Shown: piece after piece, positions 43,317 through 52,560 of the stretch
Position numbering within the stretch: position 1 is the stretch's first letter
How the letters are laid out: every line of letters begins with the position of its first letter
From: Cohnella silvisoli
GTDB lineage: Bacteria > Bacillota > Bacilli > Paenibacillales > Paenibacillaceae
DNA length: 64,000 nt
Assembly (NCBI RefSeq): GCF_021190915.1
Contig: NZ_JAIOAP010000002.1
Coordinates: 496,001 to 560,000, forward strand
Direction: 5' to 3'
Translations under genes and position numbers: made by a program
The notes under the pieces: model-generated
What the model was told of the DNA's origin: nothing
Seen by the model: only the letters and a program-made list of their open reading frames with translations
Databases searched by the model: none

Positions 43317-43475
43317 TATAATGGTAGCATTAACGAACAAGGAGGCAATTTACATGGAAAAATTGATGAATCACGCCACCATACCAGCATATAAGGGTGG
43401 AACACTTACTTAAATTTGTTAACGGTGTACGCCCTTATATGTGTTATTTAATTAACACGAAAAAGGGGTAAAACC
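43317..43475 (+). promoter_or_regulatory. Leader region of the ABC exporter with stem-loops
   Basis: TATAAT (43317-43322) starts a leader of about 145 bases. It contains a 19-codon reading frame, then a perfect inverted repeat CATATAAGGG/CCCTTATATG (43388-43397 and 43432-43441), extended by ACAC/GTGT pairing inside, and a second hairpin GTGTTA/TAACAC (43441-43458). The 3' arm CCCTT could also pair with the exporter's ribosome binding site AAGGGG (43463-43468). This design fits ribosome-dependent attenuation. Confidence 0.6.
43354..43413 (+). CDS. Putative 19-residue leader peptide
   Basis: A short frame, MEKLMNHATIPAYKGGTLT, with an excellent ribosome binding site (AAGGAGG, eight bases before the ATG). 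The last nine codons and the stop lie inside the 5' arm and loop of the stem described for this leader, so translation would change the fold. BmrCD of Bacillus subtilis is known to be controlled by a translated leader (BmrB); this arrangement is analogous, with no sequence kinship claimed. Antibiotic-responsive induction is inference. Confidence 0.5.
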   Translation: MEKLMNHATIPAYKGGTLT

Positions 43476-45215
43476 ATGCATTTTCCAGTAAAAAAGTTTT
43501 TTTCTTATTACAAACCGTATTTATCGTTATTTCTTTGGGTATTGGCCTGTGCTTTTGTCGTATCTGCTGCGACTTTGGTGTTTCCGTTGCTTGTACAGCA
43601 TATTACGAAAGTTGTTCTGAAAGGGGACTTATCCTCTGCGCTAAGCAGCGTGTATAGGATTGGCGGGCTGATGCTTGTTTTAGTCGCGATCCAGAATATC
43701 GGGAACTACTTTATAGACTACAAAGGTCATGAAGTCGGCGCTCGTATGGAAAGTGATATGCGCAGCGAGATGTTCGCGCACATGCAAACTTTTTCCTTTG
43801 GTTTTTACGATAAGGAAAAGACAGGTCGGCTCATGTCTCGAATAACGAACGACCTGCTGTTGCTTTCCGAGCTATACCATCATGGTCCAGAAGACTACGT
43901 CAAATATCTCGTTCGCTTTATTGGAGCATTTGTCATTTTGTTCTCGATTAACGCGCCCTTAACCATTGCCGTATTCTGTTTCTTTCCGATCTTAGGTGTC
44001 TATTCATTGTATTTCAATAAGATGTTGAACAAGGCATTAAGAAGAAACAAAGAACGAATCGGGGACGTAAACGCTCAAGTAGAGGATAGTTTATCGGGAA
44101 TCCGCGTAGTCAAATCGTTTGCCAACGAGCATGTCGAGATCGAGAAGTTTAACCGGGCAAATAATCGTTTCCTCGATAGCCGGAAGAAAACGTACAAGGC
44201 TGAAGCGTATTATTTCAATGGTGTCGAAACGATTATCCAACTGATTACGATCACGGTGATCCTCTTTGGCAGCGCCAGTATCGTCGGCAACACGCTCGAT
44301 TTAGCGGATTTGATTACTTTCTTGCTATATATCAGCTTTATGATTGAGCCCATTCAACGATTGACGCATATGAGCACTCAGTTTCAAGAAGGAATCACGG
44401 GCTTCCAGCGTTTTATGGAAATCATGAATTTGAAGCCGACGATCGAAAACAAACCGAATGCCTTGATCCTTTCGGAGGTACATGGCGAAATTGAGTTCAA
44501 GCAAGTTTCCTTCCGTTACGAAGACCATTTGGACAGTGTATTGGTAAACCTGTCGCTTCGCGTGCAACCGGGAGAGTACGCTGCGTTGGTGGGGCCGTCT
44601 GGTGCGGGAAAAACGACATTATGCTCGCTCATCCCTCGCTTTTATGAAGTGACCCATGGGGACGTATTACTAGACGGGATTAGCGTCCGGGATATCGATC
44701 TTCGGTCATTAAGAAATAACATCGGGATCGTACAGCAAGATATTTACCTTTTCGCGGGAACGGTAATGGAAAATATCCGCTATGGAAATCCAGCTGCGAG
44801 CGAAGAAGCAATTATCGCGGCCGCCAAACACGCCAATGCCCATGACTTTATCATGAACTTGCCGAACGGCTACCACTCCTATATCGGACAACGAGGTGTC
44901 AAGCTGTCCGGCGGTCAAAAGCAGCGGCTAAGCATCGCTCGCGTATTCTTAAAGAATCCACCCGTTCTCATCTTTGATGAGGCAACGAGCGCGCTTGATA
45001 ACGAGAGCGAGAGCATTGTCAAGGAATCGCTTGAATCATTAGCAAAAGGGCGTACAACCATCGTCATTGCCCATCGTCTTTCCACGATCCGCAATGCCAA
45101 GCGAATTATCGTATTAACTGAGGACGGTATTGCGGAACAAGGTACGCACGAAGCGTTGCTGGCACGCGATGGCGTGTATGCGCACCTTTATTCCAAGCAG
45201 TTTGAATTAGCGTGA
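43476..45215 (+). CDS. ABC exporter, fused membrane and ATPase domains
   Basis: A 579-residue half-transporter of the MsbA/BmrA type. Residues 1-310 hold six helices, starting FFSYYKPYLSLFLWVLACAFVV. The ATPase follows with Walker A GPSGAGKTT, signature LSGGQKQRLSIARVF and Walker B VLIFDEATSALD with an intact catalytic Glu, so it can work as a homodimer. Exporters of this group expel drugs or lipids. ATG at 43476 follows AAAAAGGGG. The long leader with a small peptide frame suggests induction by translation-blocking agents. Confidence 0.92.
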   Translation: MHFPVKKFFSYYKPYLSLFLWVLACAFVVSAATLVFPLLVQHITKVVLKGDLSSALSSVYRIGGLMLVLVAIQNIGNYFIDYKGHEVGARMESDMRSEMFAHMQTFSFGFYDKEKTGRLMSRITNDLLLLSELYHHGPEDYVKYLVRFIGAFVILFSINAPLTIAVFCFFPILGVYSLYFNKMLNKALRRNKERIGDVNAQVEDSLSGIRVVKSFANEHVEIEKFNRANNRFLDSRKKTYKAEAYYFNGVETIIQLITITVILFGSASIVGNTLDLADLITFLLYISFMIEPIQRLTHMSTQFQEGITGFQRFMEIMNLKPTIENKPNALILSEVHGEIEFKQVSFRYEDHLDSVLVNLSLRVQPGEYAALVGPSGAGKTTLCSLIPRFYEVTHGDVLLDGISVRDIDLRSLRNNIGIVQQDIYLFAGTVMENIRYGNPAASEEAIIAAAKHANAHDFIMNLPNGYHSYIGQRGVKLSGGQKQRLSIARVFLKNPPVLIFDEATSALDNESESIVKESLESLAKGRTTIVIAHRLSTIRNAKRIIVLTEDGIAEQGTHEALLARDGVYAHLYSKQFELA

Positions 45216-45227
45216 AATTGATGAAAC

Positions 45228-46712
45228 TTACCACAAATCTTTGACTTCGATCGTCCACACTTGCGTTTGTTTATCGGTTACTTTAAGAACGCCATTGGCA
45301 TCATACTCGCCAACTCCGAAGTCGTTATCGTTCGCGATGACGATCGTGTTCTTGTTCAGTACGGTTAAGCCCTCGAATTTCTCAAACGGATAGTTCAGCT
45401 TGGTAAGATCGAGAACAAGTTCTTTCGGAGCTGTTGCGATGCCTGCAGCCTTAAGTTGATCCAATGAAGTTCCTTCGACGGTTTTGCTGATTTCGTTAGT
45501 TAGAATGTTCGTCGCTTTGGATAGATCAATTTTGTATACGCGTTTGATTTGCGCGGCTGCGCCTTCGTTTTTGTCGCGCTCGTCAACAAGAAGCACATCG
45601 GCAGCCAAAGCGTGAAGGTCGGAAATGACGACATCCTTCTGGGCTACGTTAACGAAAGATTTCGCGTCTTCAGCGGCATATACGAATTCGCCTACGATTT
45701 GCTTTGTCGACAAATCCATTTTCAAAATTCGAAGGTTGCGGGAAGCTTCGCCAGTCGCTTTATCCGGCACGGCCATTGGGCTTTGGATCGAAGCGTACAG
45801 AAATTTACCGTCCGGAGAAATCGTTACCCCTTCAAATCCGCGGTTAACGATACGTTTGGAGTAAATAGCAGGAATAGCTTCATAAATAGGCGTTTGCGCG
45901 CCTTTAAGCTTTTCTTTGTCGCCGAATGGAACATAGCGGCCAAGGAGAGTACCATCGCGTTTGATTTGAATAAGGGAAGGACGGTACTCGTCGCTTATCC
46001 AGAACGTATCGTCGGACGGGCTGTACGAGATGCCTTCGAGATCCAATCCGTCCGGATCTAGAGGAAACAGCACCTTACCTGTGTTGTCGTATGATTTCTC
46101 GTCCGTGCCAATATTGCTGAAACCCGTAATGTAACGGTTTTTCGTATACACGTCAGCTTTGCCTTCGGGCAGTTGCAGCTTTACTGTCTCCAGAATTTTA
46201 ATTTCCGAGTCTTTTAACTGGATTTTGTAGAAACGCGGAGCATAATCGGGTGTTGGGAACGTACGGTTCACAGTCTTATCTACCGTGATTTGCCCATTCG
46301 GTCCACGGTCGGCGATCGAGTAGAATACGTCATCCGGATCGCCCGGAATGTGAATCAGTCCGGAGAAGCCGCCTTCCTTCAGGCCTAACCCGAGATCCGG
46401 AGCGTTTTTCCAAGTGTAGACGCCTGAAGTAAACGGATATTGTTGCAGCGTAAGCGTTTTGTTGACGTTGTCCCAAGTCGCTTTTTGACCGAGAGCGTCT
46501 CCAAACGCTTTAACCGGAATATATAAACTGCCGTTAACGATGACGGGCTCCTTGGCAAGCTTTACTTCCCCGCCGTTGATGATGACTTTGGCTTTGACGG
46601 AAATGGCTTTCAACGCGAACTCGGTTGCTTGCGCGATTTGTGTACTAAACAAGAGAACGAGAACCAACGTTAATGATAATAACATGAATCGTTTTTTCGC
46701 GAGAAACTTCAT
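45228..46712 (-). CDS. Esterase-like activity of phytase family protein with copper amine oxidase-like N-domain
   Basis: A 494-residue secreted protein. The signal peptide is KKRFMLLSLTLVLVLLFSTQIAQA. Residues about 35-85 (VIINGGEVKLAKEPVIVNGSLYIPVKAFGDALGQKATWDNVNKTLTL) match the copper amine oxidase N-terminal-like domain common in Paenibacillus wall proteins. The remainder reads as the phytase-like beta-propeller domain, with GFSGLIHIPGDPDDVFYSIADRGPNG, DLEGISYSPSDDTFWISDEYRPSL and GFEGVTISPDGKFLYA. The substrate is unknown, perhaps a phosphate ester. ATG at 46712 follows AGGGAGAG. The gene converges on the ABC exporter with a 12-base gap. Confidence 0.85.
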   Translation of the reverse strand: MKFLAKKRFMLLSLTLVLVLLFSTQIAQATEFALKAISVKAKVIINGGEVKLAKEPVIVNGSLYIPVKAFGDALGQKATWDNVNKTLTLQQYPFTSGVYTWKNAPDLGLGLKEGGFSGLIHIPGDPDDVFYSIADRGPNGQITVDKTVNRTFPTPDYAPRFYKIQLKDSEIKILETVKLQLPEGKADVYTKNRYITGFSNIGTDEKSYDNTGKVLFPLDPDGLDLEGISYSPSDDTFWISDEYRPSLIQIKRDGTLLGRYVPFGDKEKLKGAQTPIYEAIPAIYSKRIVNRGFEGVTISPDGKFLYASIQSPMAVPDKATGEASRNLRILKMDLSTKQIVGEFVYAAEDAKSFVNVAQKDVVISDLHALAADVLLVDERDKNEGAAAQIKRVYKIDLSKATNILTNEISKTVEGTSLDQLKAAGIATAPKELVLDLTKLNYPFEKFEGLTVLNKNTIVIANDNDFGVGEYDANGVLKVTDKQTQVWTIEVKDLW

Positions 46713-46813
46713 TCTTTTCTCTCCCTTGATAAATATGGTTTTATAATCTAAATAATAGAGTTCCAATGTTAACTTATGGTTCGATATTTGTTAAAAATTG
46801 TAAACCTAACATT

Positions 46814-46853
46814 AAAAAACCCTGAGCCCACTTATGAGTGGAGATCAGGGTTT
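46814..46853 (-). terminator. Terminator of the fuc operon
   Basis: AAACCCTGA and TCAGGGTTT with an inner CACT/AGTG pairing form the stem; six T residues follow on the minus strand. It lies 20 bases after the fucU stop. Confidence 0.85.
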
Positions 46854-46873
46854 CATTGATAAACAGCCTATCG

Positions 46874-47305
46874 TTACTCCTTAATTACGCCTTTTTTCAA
46901 AATCAAATTCGCGTATAATGCCCCTTCGCCTGTCGCGACGATGGCATAGGCTTTCTTAGCCCGCTCGTAGAAGGCGAAACGCTCCACTTCCTCGAAGGGA
47001 GCCGTTAATCCCGTGCGAGCTTCAATAATTTCACCATACGTGTCCCATATCGGCGTCTTTACCGTATCTCCCGGCGTAACCTGCATAAGCGAAACCGGTT
47101 TGTCTACGTAAGGATCGAGCGGGAACAAGTGGAGTATGGCGTCCAGCAATTCGGGAATGCCGTGCCCATCCGCGCGGATCAATCTTTGCGCATGGCTGGC
47201 TCCGGGGAAGTTGCCGTCCGCGATCACGATCTCGTCGCCGTGGCCCATCTCCATCATGGCTTTCAGCAACTCCGGTGAAATCAAATTCGATATTCCGATT
47301 AACAT
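46874..47305 (-). CDS. fucU: L-fucose mutarotase (FucU/RbsD family)
   Basis: A 143-residue protein with the FucU/RbsD motifs: LISPELLKAMMEMGHGDEIVIADGNFP, then the GHGIPELLDAILHLFPLDPYV region and the tail ATGEGALYANLILKKG. FucU interconverts the alpha and beta forms of L-fucose to feed FucI. It is the last gene of the fuc operon, 14 bases after the kinase, with GGAGGGG before the ATG at 47305. Length matches E. coli FucU (about 140). Confidence 0.93.
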   Translation of the reverse strand: MLIGISNLISPELLKAMMEMGHGDEIVIADGNFPGASHAQRLIRADGHGIPELLDAILHLFPLDPYVDKPVSLMQVTPGDTVKTPIWDTYGEIIEARTGLTAPFEEVERFAFYERAKKAYAIVATGEGALYANLILKKGVIKE

Positions 47306-47319
47306 GGCAACCCCTCCAT

Positions 47320-48813
47320 TTATACCCTGCCGAATCCGAGAAACAACTCATAAGCTGCAGACCAATCCATATCCGCGTTCGGCTCATACGCTTCAGTTGG
47401 GAATGAGGCGGCAACGAGCTTGCGGGCTTCCTGCAAATCTTTGCATTTCCCCTGCGCGATCAATTGCAGCAGCATATTTCCGATAGCGCTGGCTTCAATC
47501 GGCCCAGCCCACACCGGGCGTCCTAATGCATTTGCCGTGAACTGGCATAACAGCTCATTCTGAATGCCGCCTCCGACCATATGCAATCCGCCATAACGAA
47601 TTTCGGTCAATCTCTCCGCCTGTTCAAGCGCTTGCCGGTACCTTAAAGCCAAGCTCTCCAAAATACAGCGGACGATTTCTCCCTCGGATTGCGGAATCGG
47701 TTGATTCGTCTCACGGCAGAACGATTGAATCTTCTCCACCATACCGGACGGGGAGAAAAATCGCGGATCGTCCGGATGAATGAGACTGCGGAAAGGGGCG
47801 GCATGTTCAGCCAACCGAACCAATTCCGGAAAGCCGATCTCTTTGCCTTGCTCATCCCATTCGCGTTTGCATTCTTGAAGCAACCAGAGACCCATGATGT
47901 TTTTGAGGAGCTGGTAGGTCCCCCCGACGCCGCCTTCATTGGAAAATTCCAGTTCCATCGTCTCGCGGCTGAGCAATGGCTTGGCCATTTCCGTGCCCAA
48001 CAACGACCAAGTCCCGCAAGCGAGATAGGCAAACGGCTCGTCTCCCGCCGGCACGGCTGCGATCGCGGACTCCGTATCGTGCGTCCCGACGGCTACCGCT
48101 TGGATTGCGGGCACGCCGAGCTCCGCGGATACAGCGGGCGTTAGGGGTCCAATCATCGTTCCCGGATGAATCGGCTTCAGGAACAGCCGCGACGGAATAC
48201 CGAGCCTTTCCATTAACTCCGAGTTCCAGGCTTGCGTCTCGGGGTTAAACAGTTGCGTCGTCGTTGCCATCGTAAATTCGCATACTTTAACACCGGTTAA
48301 CAAATAAGCGAGCAAGTCAGGAGTTAGCAATAACGTCTGCGCAATGTCCAGCTTCGGAGAAGCGGCTTTTTTCATCGCATAGAGTTGGTACAAGGTGTTA
48401 AACGGCATAAACTGCAGCCCGCTTTGTTGGAACAAAACCTCTTGACCGACCAAATCGCTGACTTCATCTATAAGGCCTTCCGTATGCGAATCGCGATAAT
48501 GATAAGGGTTGCCAAGCAGTTCCCCGTTGGCGTCAAGCAAGCCAAAGTCGACTCCCCACGTATCGATGCCGAACGTCGAGGGCGCGTACCCTTTTTGGAA
48601 AGCAAGACGGATCCCCTTCTTCATCTCATGCAGCAGCCGCAAAATATCCCAGTGCAAGTGGTCGCCGACTTGGATCGCATGGTTGGGAAAGCGATGGATT
48701 TCCGTCACCTGCAGGGTCTGATCGCCGGCGGAATTGTCCAGCAACTGCCCAACCAGAGCCCGCCCGCTGCTGGCGCCCATATCGAACGCCAATACTGTCG
48801 TACCCGTTGTCAT
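47320..48813 (-). CDS. FGGY sugar kinase (rhamnulokinase-like), probable L-fuculokinase
   Basis: A 497-residue kinase. The N-terminal ATP fold reads VLAFDMGASSGRALVG, typical of the RhaB branch of the FGGY family, with FGIDTWGVDFGLLD, then GTHDTESAIAAVPAGD and LACGTWSLLGTE, and the second signature MVGGGIQNELLCQFTANALGRPV. By sequence style it resembles rhamnulokinase, but its place between fucA and fucU indicates that L-fuculose is the substrate. It would make L-fuculose-1-phosphate for FucA. ATG at 48813 has GGGGGG upstream; a TTG two codons earlier is possible. Confidence 0.88.
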   Translation of the reverse strand: MTTGTTVLAFDMGASSGRALVGQLLDNSAGDQTLQVTEIHRFPNHAIQVGDHLHWDILRLLHEMKKGIRLAFQKGYAPSTFGIDTWGVDFGLLDANGELLGNPYHYRDSHTEGLIDEVSDLVGQEVLFQQSGLQFMPFNTLYQLYAMKKAASPKLDIAQTLLLTPDLLAYLLTGVKVCEFTMATTTQLFNPETQAWNSELMERLGIPSRLFLKPIHPGTMIGPLTPAVSAELGVPAIQAVAVGTHDTESAIAAVPAGDEPFAYLACGTWSLLGTEMAKPLLSRETMELEFSNEGGVGGTYQLLKNIMGLWLLQECKREWDEQGKEIGFPELVRLAEHAAPFRSLIHPDDPRFFSPSGMVEKIQSFCRETNQPIPQSEGEIVRCILESLALRYRQALEQAERLTEIRYGGLHMVGGGIQNELLCQFTANALGRPVWAGPIEASAIGNMLLQLIAQGKCKDLQEARKLVAASFPTEAYEPNADMDWSAAYELFLGFGRV

Positions 48814-48830
48814 CTGCAATCCCCCCGACG

Positions 48831-49487
48831 TTATTTCATTTTCTGCAGCAATTCAATCCGATAGGCTTCGCTCTCCAGCGAAGCGATTTCCTCGAACTCT
48901 TCTTTGGTAAGCACTTTCGGCTGCTTGATCGCAGTCGCAATCAGGAAAATCTTCGCGCTTTCCTCGACCACTTCGGTGCGATAGTAAGCTTCGCGTAGGT
49001 TGCGACCGGTGGTCACTAAACCATGATTGCCAAGCAATATCGAGGCATGTTCGATTTTAGCGACGACGGCATCGGCCAGTTTGTCGGTTGTCGGCAAGAC
49101 GTAATCGACGTAAACCGTTTTGCCGACAAGCGCGGCTTGGTCCGGGAACATGATCGGCAGTTCTTTTTCCACGAGCGTAAAAGCAATGCAATAAGGCGGG
49201 TGCGTGTGCACCATAGCGCCGATATTAGGGTTTTGCCGGTAAGCGTATAAGTGCATGAGTACTTCGGAAGAAGGACGAAGGCCGATATCGGTAATATGAC
49301 CCGTTTCAATGTCAACTTCAACCCATTGCTCGGGCTTGATTTCATCCAAAGCGAATCCGCTTGGGGAAAGATACATTTTACCTTCGAAACGAGCGCTAAG
49401 ATTGCCTCCGGGTCCTACGACGAGTTTGTTGGACACCGTTTTTTGCGCGTATTTGCATAATTCCTCGCGGATGGCTTGGCTGCTCAT
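48831..49487 (-). CDS. fucA: L-fuculose-phosphate aldolase (class II aldolase)
   Basis: A 218-residue zinc aldolase. The fold starts with VGPGGNLSARFEGKMYLSPSGF and has the zinc site HTHPPYCIAF (two His of the HxH pair) and NHGLVTTGRNLREAYYRTEVVEESAKI with a third His, as in FucA and related enzymes. It splits L-fuculose-1-phosphate into dihydroxyacetone phosphate and L-lactaldehyde. ATG at 49487 follows GGAG; the frame extends ten codons further. It lies between fucI and the kinase. Confidence 0.93.
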   Translation of the reverse strand: MSSQAIREELCKYAQKTVSNKLVVGPGGNLSARFEGKMYLSPSGFALDEIKPEQWVEVDIETGHITDIGLRPSSEVLMHLYAYRQNPNIGAMVHTHPPYCIAFTLVEKELPIMFPDQAALVGKTVYVDYVLPTTDKLADAVVAKIEHASILLGNHGLVTTGRNLREAYYRTEVVEESAKIFLIATAIKQPKVLTKEEFEEIASLESEAYRIELLQKMK

Positions 49488-49565
49488 AAGTTTTTTCTCC
49501 ATTCTATGGACAGACAACCGCCGCCTGCTTCGACGAGGAAACAGACGGACGGTGTCGTCATTTTA

Positions 49566-51356
49566 TTATTTGTATAAAGGTCCAAAGTTGTTGCATGCAC
49601 GGTAGTCGGCGCTCTCGGCGTTGTCTGTACCGAACAAGCCCCATACGCGAGGACGGAAAACTTGATCCTCGGGAACGTTGTGCATGGCGACGGGAATACG
49701 CAGCATGGAAGCAAGCGTGATCATATCTGCACCGATATGGCCGTAGCTGATCGATCCGTGGTTTGCGCCCCAGTTGTCCATAACGTCGTACACGCTGCTG
49801 AACGAACCTTTGCCTGTCAAGATCGGAGCGAACCATGTGGTCGGCCAAGTGGAATCCGTACGTTTGTCGAGCGTATCGTGCACGTCGGCTGGCAGATCCA
49901 CGGAATAACCTTCCGCGATTTGCAGAACCGGTCCGATTCCTTTAACCAAGTTCAAACGGGACATCGTCATCGGCATTCCGCCGCGAGTCAGGAAATCCGA
50001 AGAATAACCGCCCCCACGGAAGTATTCAACCGACGCCGGACGCCAAGATGTGACATCCAAGCACTTCTGCGCTTCTTCCGCGGAAATTTCCCAGAACGGC
50101 TTCATTGCCGGTTTACCGTCTTTCGTTTGCTCGCCAGTACCATCGAGCGTGGCCGGGCCGGAGTTGATCAGGTGAAGCAAGCCGTTGGCGGCCGCACCCG
50201 TAAGTTTGTGACCCGTTACGCGTTCAACGGAATCCGGGCTCCAATACGTGCGGACGTCCGCAAAAATCTGCGCCGTATTCGTCAGCAAGTTGCCGAACAG
50301 CATAACCGCTCCGTTCAGGCTGTCATTTTCCGTTGCAACCATGTAAGGCGCGCGGATGCCATTCCAGTCGAACGAGGAATTGAGGATGGCTTCCATGAAG
50401 TCGCCGTTAGGAAAATGATCCGTCCATTGGCGTTGCCCTTGGAAACCGGACACGATTGCATTATGTCCTTGCGCTTCTTCGCCAAACTCAAGTTCTGCCA
50501 GACGTGGATTGCCGACCATTAAGTCGCGGGCGATGATCGTCATCTTGACGACTGTCTCCCAGTCCTTGTCTTTGCGTTCGCGGGATGTCTGGATTTCCGG
50601 CGGATTGTTGTCCGGACCTTCGATGCAGTTTTCTTTAACCCACGCGAGCGCTTCCTCGAATTCCACCGGATCGTAGATTTTCTCGTCCATGCGGCGCACG
50701 AACTCGCTCATATCCACGTATTCGGTACGCAAGCCCAAGTACTCTTGGAAGAAGCTGTCGTTCACGATGGATCCGGCAATACCCATGGATACGGAGCCCA
50801 TCGACAAATACGATTTGCCTTTCATCAGCGCAACCGCAAGTCCTGCTCTTGCGAATCCAAGCAATTTGCCCTTTACGTCTTCCGGTACATCGGTCGTACC
50901 TGCATCTTGTACGTCTTTACCGTAGATGCCGAATGCGGGAAGTCCTTTTTGCGCGTACGCGGACAATACGGCAGCGAGGTAAACCGCGCCTGGACGCTCC
51001 GTGCCGTTAAAACCCCATACCGCTTTAGGAATAGCCGGATCCATATCCATCGTTTCGGTACCGTAACACCAGCAAGGAGTTACCGTTATCGATACCCCGA
51101 CGTTTTCTCTGGCAAACTTGCTCGCAGCCGCTGCGGATTCCGCAACGCCGCCAATACACGTATCGGCTATGACGCATTCCACCGGCGATCCATCCGGATA
51201 GCGCAAGTTTTCCGAGAAAAGCTTGGCAACGCCGATAGCCATGTTCATCGTTTGATCTTCAAGCGACTCGCGAACGCCTTTGCGTCTGCCGTCAATCGTA
51301 GGACGAATACCGATTTTCGGAAACCCGCCGCTCCATCTGAAATTTTGCTCTGCCAT
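49566..51356 (-). CDS. fucI: L-fucose isomerase
   Basis: A 596-residue isomerase that converts L-fucose to L-fuculose with Mn2+. It opens [28 protein letters not shown], which is diagnostic for FucI, then has [23 protein letters not shown] and [27 protein letters not shown]. Length matches E. coli FucI (591). ATG at 51356 with GGAGG eight bases upstream is chosen over one five codons earlier. It is the first gene of the fuc operon, driven by a promoter with cre and LacI-type sites and divergent from a LacI-type regulator. Confidence 0.96.
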   Translation of the reverse strand: MAEQNFRWSGGFPKIGIRPTIDGRRKGVRESLEDQTMNMAIGVAKLFSENLRYPDGSPVECVIADTCIGGVAESAAAASKFARENVGVSITVTPCWCYGTETMDMDPAIPKAVWGFNGTERPGAVYLAAVLSAYAQKGLPAFGIYGKDVQDAGTTDVPEDVKGKLLGFARAGLAVALMKGKSYLSMGSVSMGIAGSIVNDSFFQEYLGLRTEYVDMSEFVRRMDEKIYDPVEFEEALAWVKENCIEGPDNNPPEIQTSRERKDKDWETVVKMTIIARDLMVGNPRLAELEFGEEAQGHNAIVSGFQGQRQWTDHFPNGDFMEAILNSSFDWNGIRAPYMVATENDSLNGAVMLFGNLLTNTAQIFADVRTYWSPDSVERVTGHKLTGAAANGLLHLINSGPATLDGTGEQTKDGKPAMKPFWEISAEEAQKCLDVTSWRPASVEYFRGGGYSSDFLTRGGMPMTMSRLNLVKGIGPVLQIAEGYSVDLPADVHDTLDKRTDSTWPTTWFAPILTGKGSFSSVYDVMDNWGANHGSISYGHIGADMITLASMLRIPVAMHNVPEDQVFRPRVWGLFGTDNAESADYRACNNFGPLYK

Positions 51357-51385
51357 TGTTTGAACCTCCATTGGGGTTAAATAAT

Positions 51386-51429
51386 GTTACCGATAACCTT
51401 AAATTATCAGGGTAAGCGCTTGCTGTCAA
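51386..51429 (-). promoter_or_regulatory. fuc promoter with cre box in the spacer and LacI-type operator
   Basis: On the minus strand TTGACA (51429-51424), a 17-base spacer and TAATTT (51406-51401) form the promoter. The plus-strand sequence GGTAAGCGCTTGCT (51411-51424) fits the cre consensus at 13 of 14 positions and fills the spacer. GTTACCGATAAC (51386-51397) is an imperfect palindrome just past the -10 box, a good site for the divergent LacI protein. Confidence 0.8.
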
Positions 51430-51481
51430 TTCTTTAATTTTGTAAGATAAGAGTAGATATTGACGAGAAGGAGCGCAACTT

Positions 51482-52495
51482 ATGGTTACGATATACGATA
51501 TTGCGGCCAAAGCTGGTGTCTCCGCGATGACGGTTTCTAGAGTTATCAATAACACTGGAAAAATCAGCGACAAAACAAGGGCGAGAGTACGACGCGTTAT
51601 GGAGGAACTGAACTACGTTCCGAACCAAATGGCCCGCAGTTTAGTGCTTCAGCAGAGCAACCTATTGTTCCTGCTCATTACGGACATTACGAATCCTTTT
51701 TACACGACATTGGCCCGGGGCGCGGAGGATGCCGCCAAGAAACACGGCTACCGCCTGCTGTTCGGAAACTCGGACGAGAACGTGGAGAAGGAAAAGGATT
51801 ACGTAGACACGATCTTAACGACGAGAGCGGATGGCGTCTTGGTCGCTCCGGCGGGAGATCCTTCATTGCCGCACTTGGAGACGCTGCGCAGGCATCAGGT
51901 TCCATTCGTGCTGCTCGACCGGGAAGTACCTGGAATGGACAGCGATGTCGTGCTCGGAGACAGTAAAGGTGGAGCCCGAAAGCTGGTGGATCATCTCACC
52001 TCCCAAGGGCATCGTCGGATCGCTTTGATTAATGGTTCGCCTTATGTATCAAGCGCTCGCTTGCGGTTGGAAGGCTACCGGGAAGCTTTGAAGCTTAATG
52101 ATTTGCCTTATAACGACACCTATGTTCTGGAGACGGCGTTCGAACCTCGCAGCGATTTATCCGACATCGAAGCTTGGTTGGACCGGATGAACCCTTTGCC
52201 TACGGCAATCGTAGCCGGAAACAACGTGCTTGCCGTAGAAGTCATCCGGACGCTGCACAAACGCGGAATTAGGGTGCCCGAACAAATGTCACTAGTATGC
52301 TTCGATGATTTGGGTCCCTATTCGGAAATCGACCCTTTCTTGACGGTCGTCGCCCAGCAAGCCTACCAATTCGGTTACCTCGGCATGCAGATGCTCGTGG
52401 AACGCATACAAGAACGCGGAGAAACCGGAATGCCATGGAAGAAAATCGTCCTGCCGGCCGACATGATCGTTCGCCGCTCGGTGTCGACGTTGTAG
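51482..52495 (+). CDS. LacI family repressor of the fuc operon
   Basis: A 337-residue regulator with the LacI helix-turn-helix (TIYDIAAKAGVSAMTVSRVINNTGKISDKTRARVRRVMEELNYVPNQMARSL) and a periplasmic-binding-type sensor domain (LFLLITDITNPFYTTLARGAEDAA, RMNPLPTAIVAGNNVLAVEVI). It is divergent from fucI, 125 bases apart, with an operator-like palindrome in the gap, so it most likely controls the fuc genes in response to fucose or fuculose phosphate. ATG at 51482 follows GAAGGAG. Confidence 0.92.
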   Translation: MVTIYDIAAKAGVSAMTVSRVINNTGKISDKTRARVRRVMEELNYVPNQMARSLVLQQSNLLFLLITDITNPFYTTLARGAEDAAKKHGYRLLFGNSDENVEKEKDYVDTILTTRADGVLVAPAGDPSLPHLETLRRHQVPFVLLDREVPGMDSDVVLGDSKGGARKLVDHLTSQGHRRIALINGSPYVSSARLRLEGYREALKLNDLPYNDTYVLETAFEPRSDLSDIEAWLDRMNPLPTAIVAGNNVLAVEVIRTLHKRGIRVPEQMSLVCFDDLGPYSEIDPFLTVVAQQAYQFGYLGMQMLVERIQERGETGMPWKKIVLPADMIVRRSVSTL

Positions 52496-52500
52496 CACAC

Positions 52501-52550
52501 AAAGAAGAGCCAATCCTCTGCGATTAACTCGCTGGGATTGGCTCTTCTTT
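52501..52550. terminator. Bidirectional terminator between the fuc regulator and the nitroreductase
   Basis: A perfect inverted repeat with 16-base arms AAAGAAGAGCCAATCC and complement around an 18-base loop. The AAAGAA/TTCTTT ends give T tracts in both directions. Confidence 0.85.
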
Positions 52551-52560
52551 GTACGATCCG

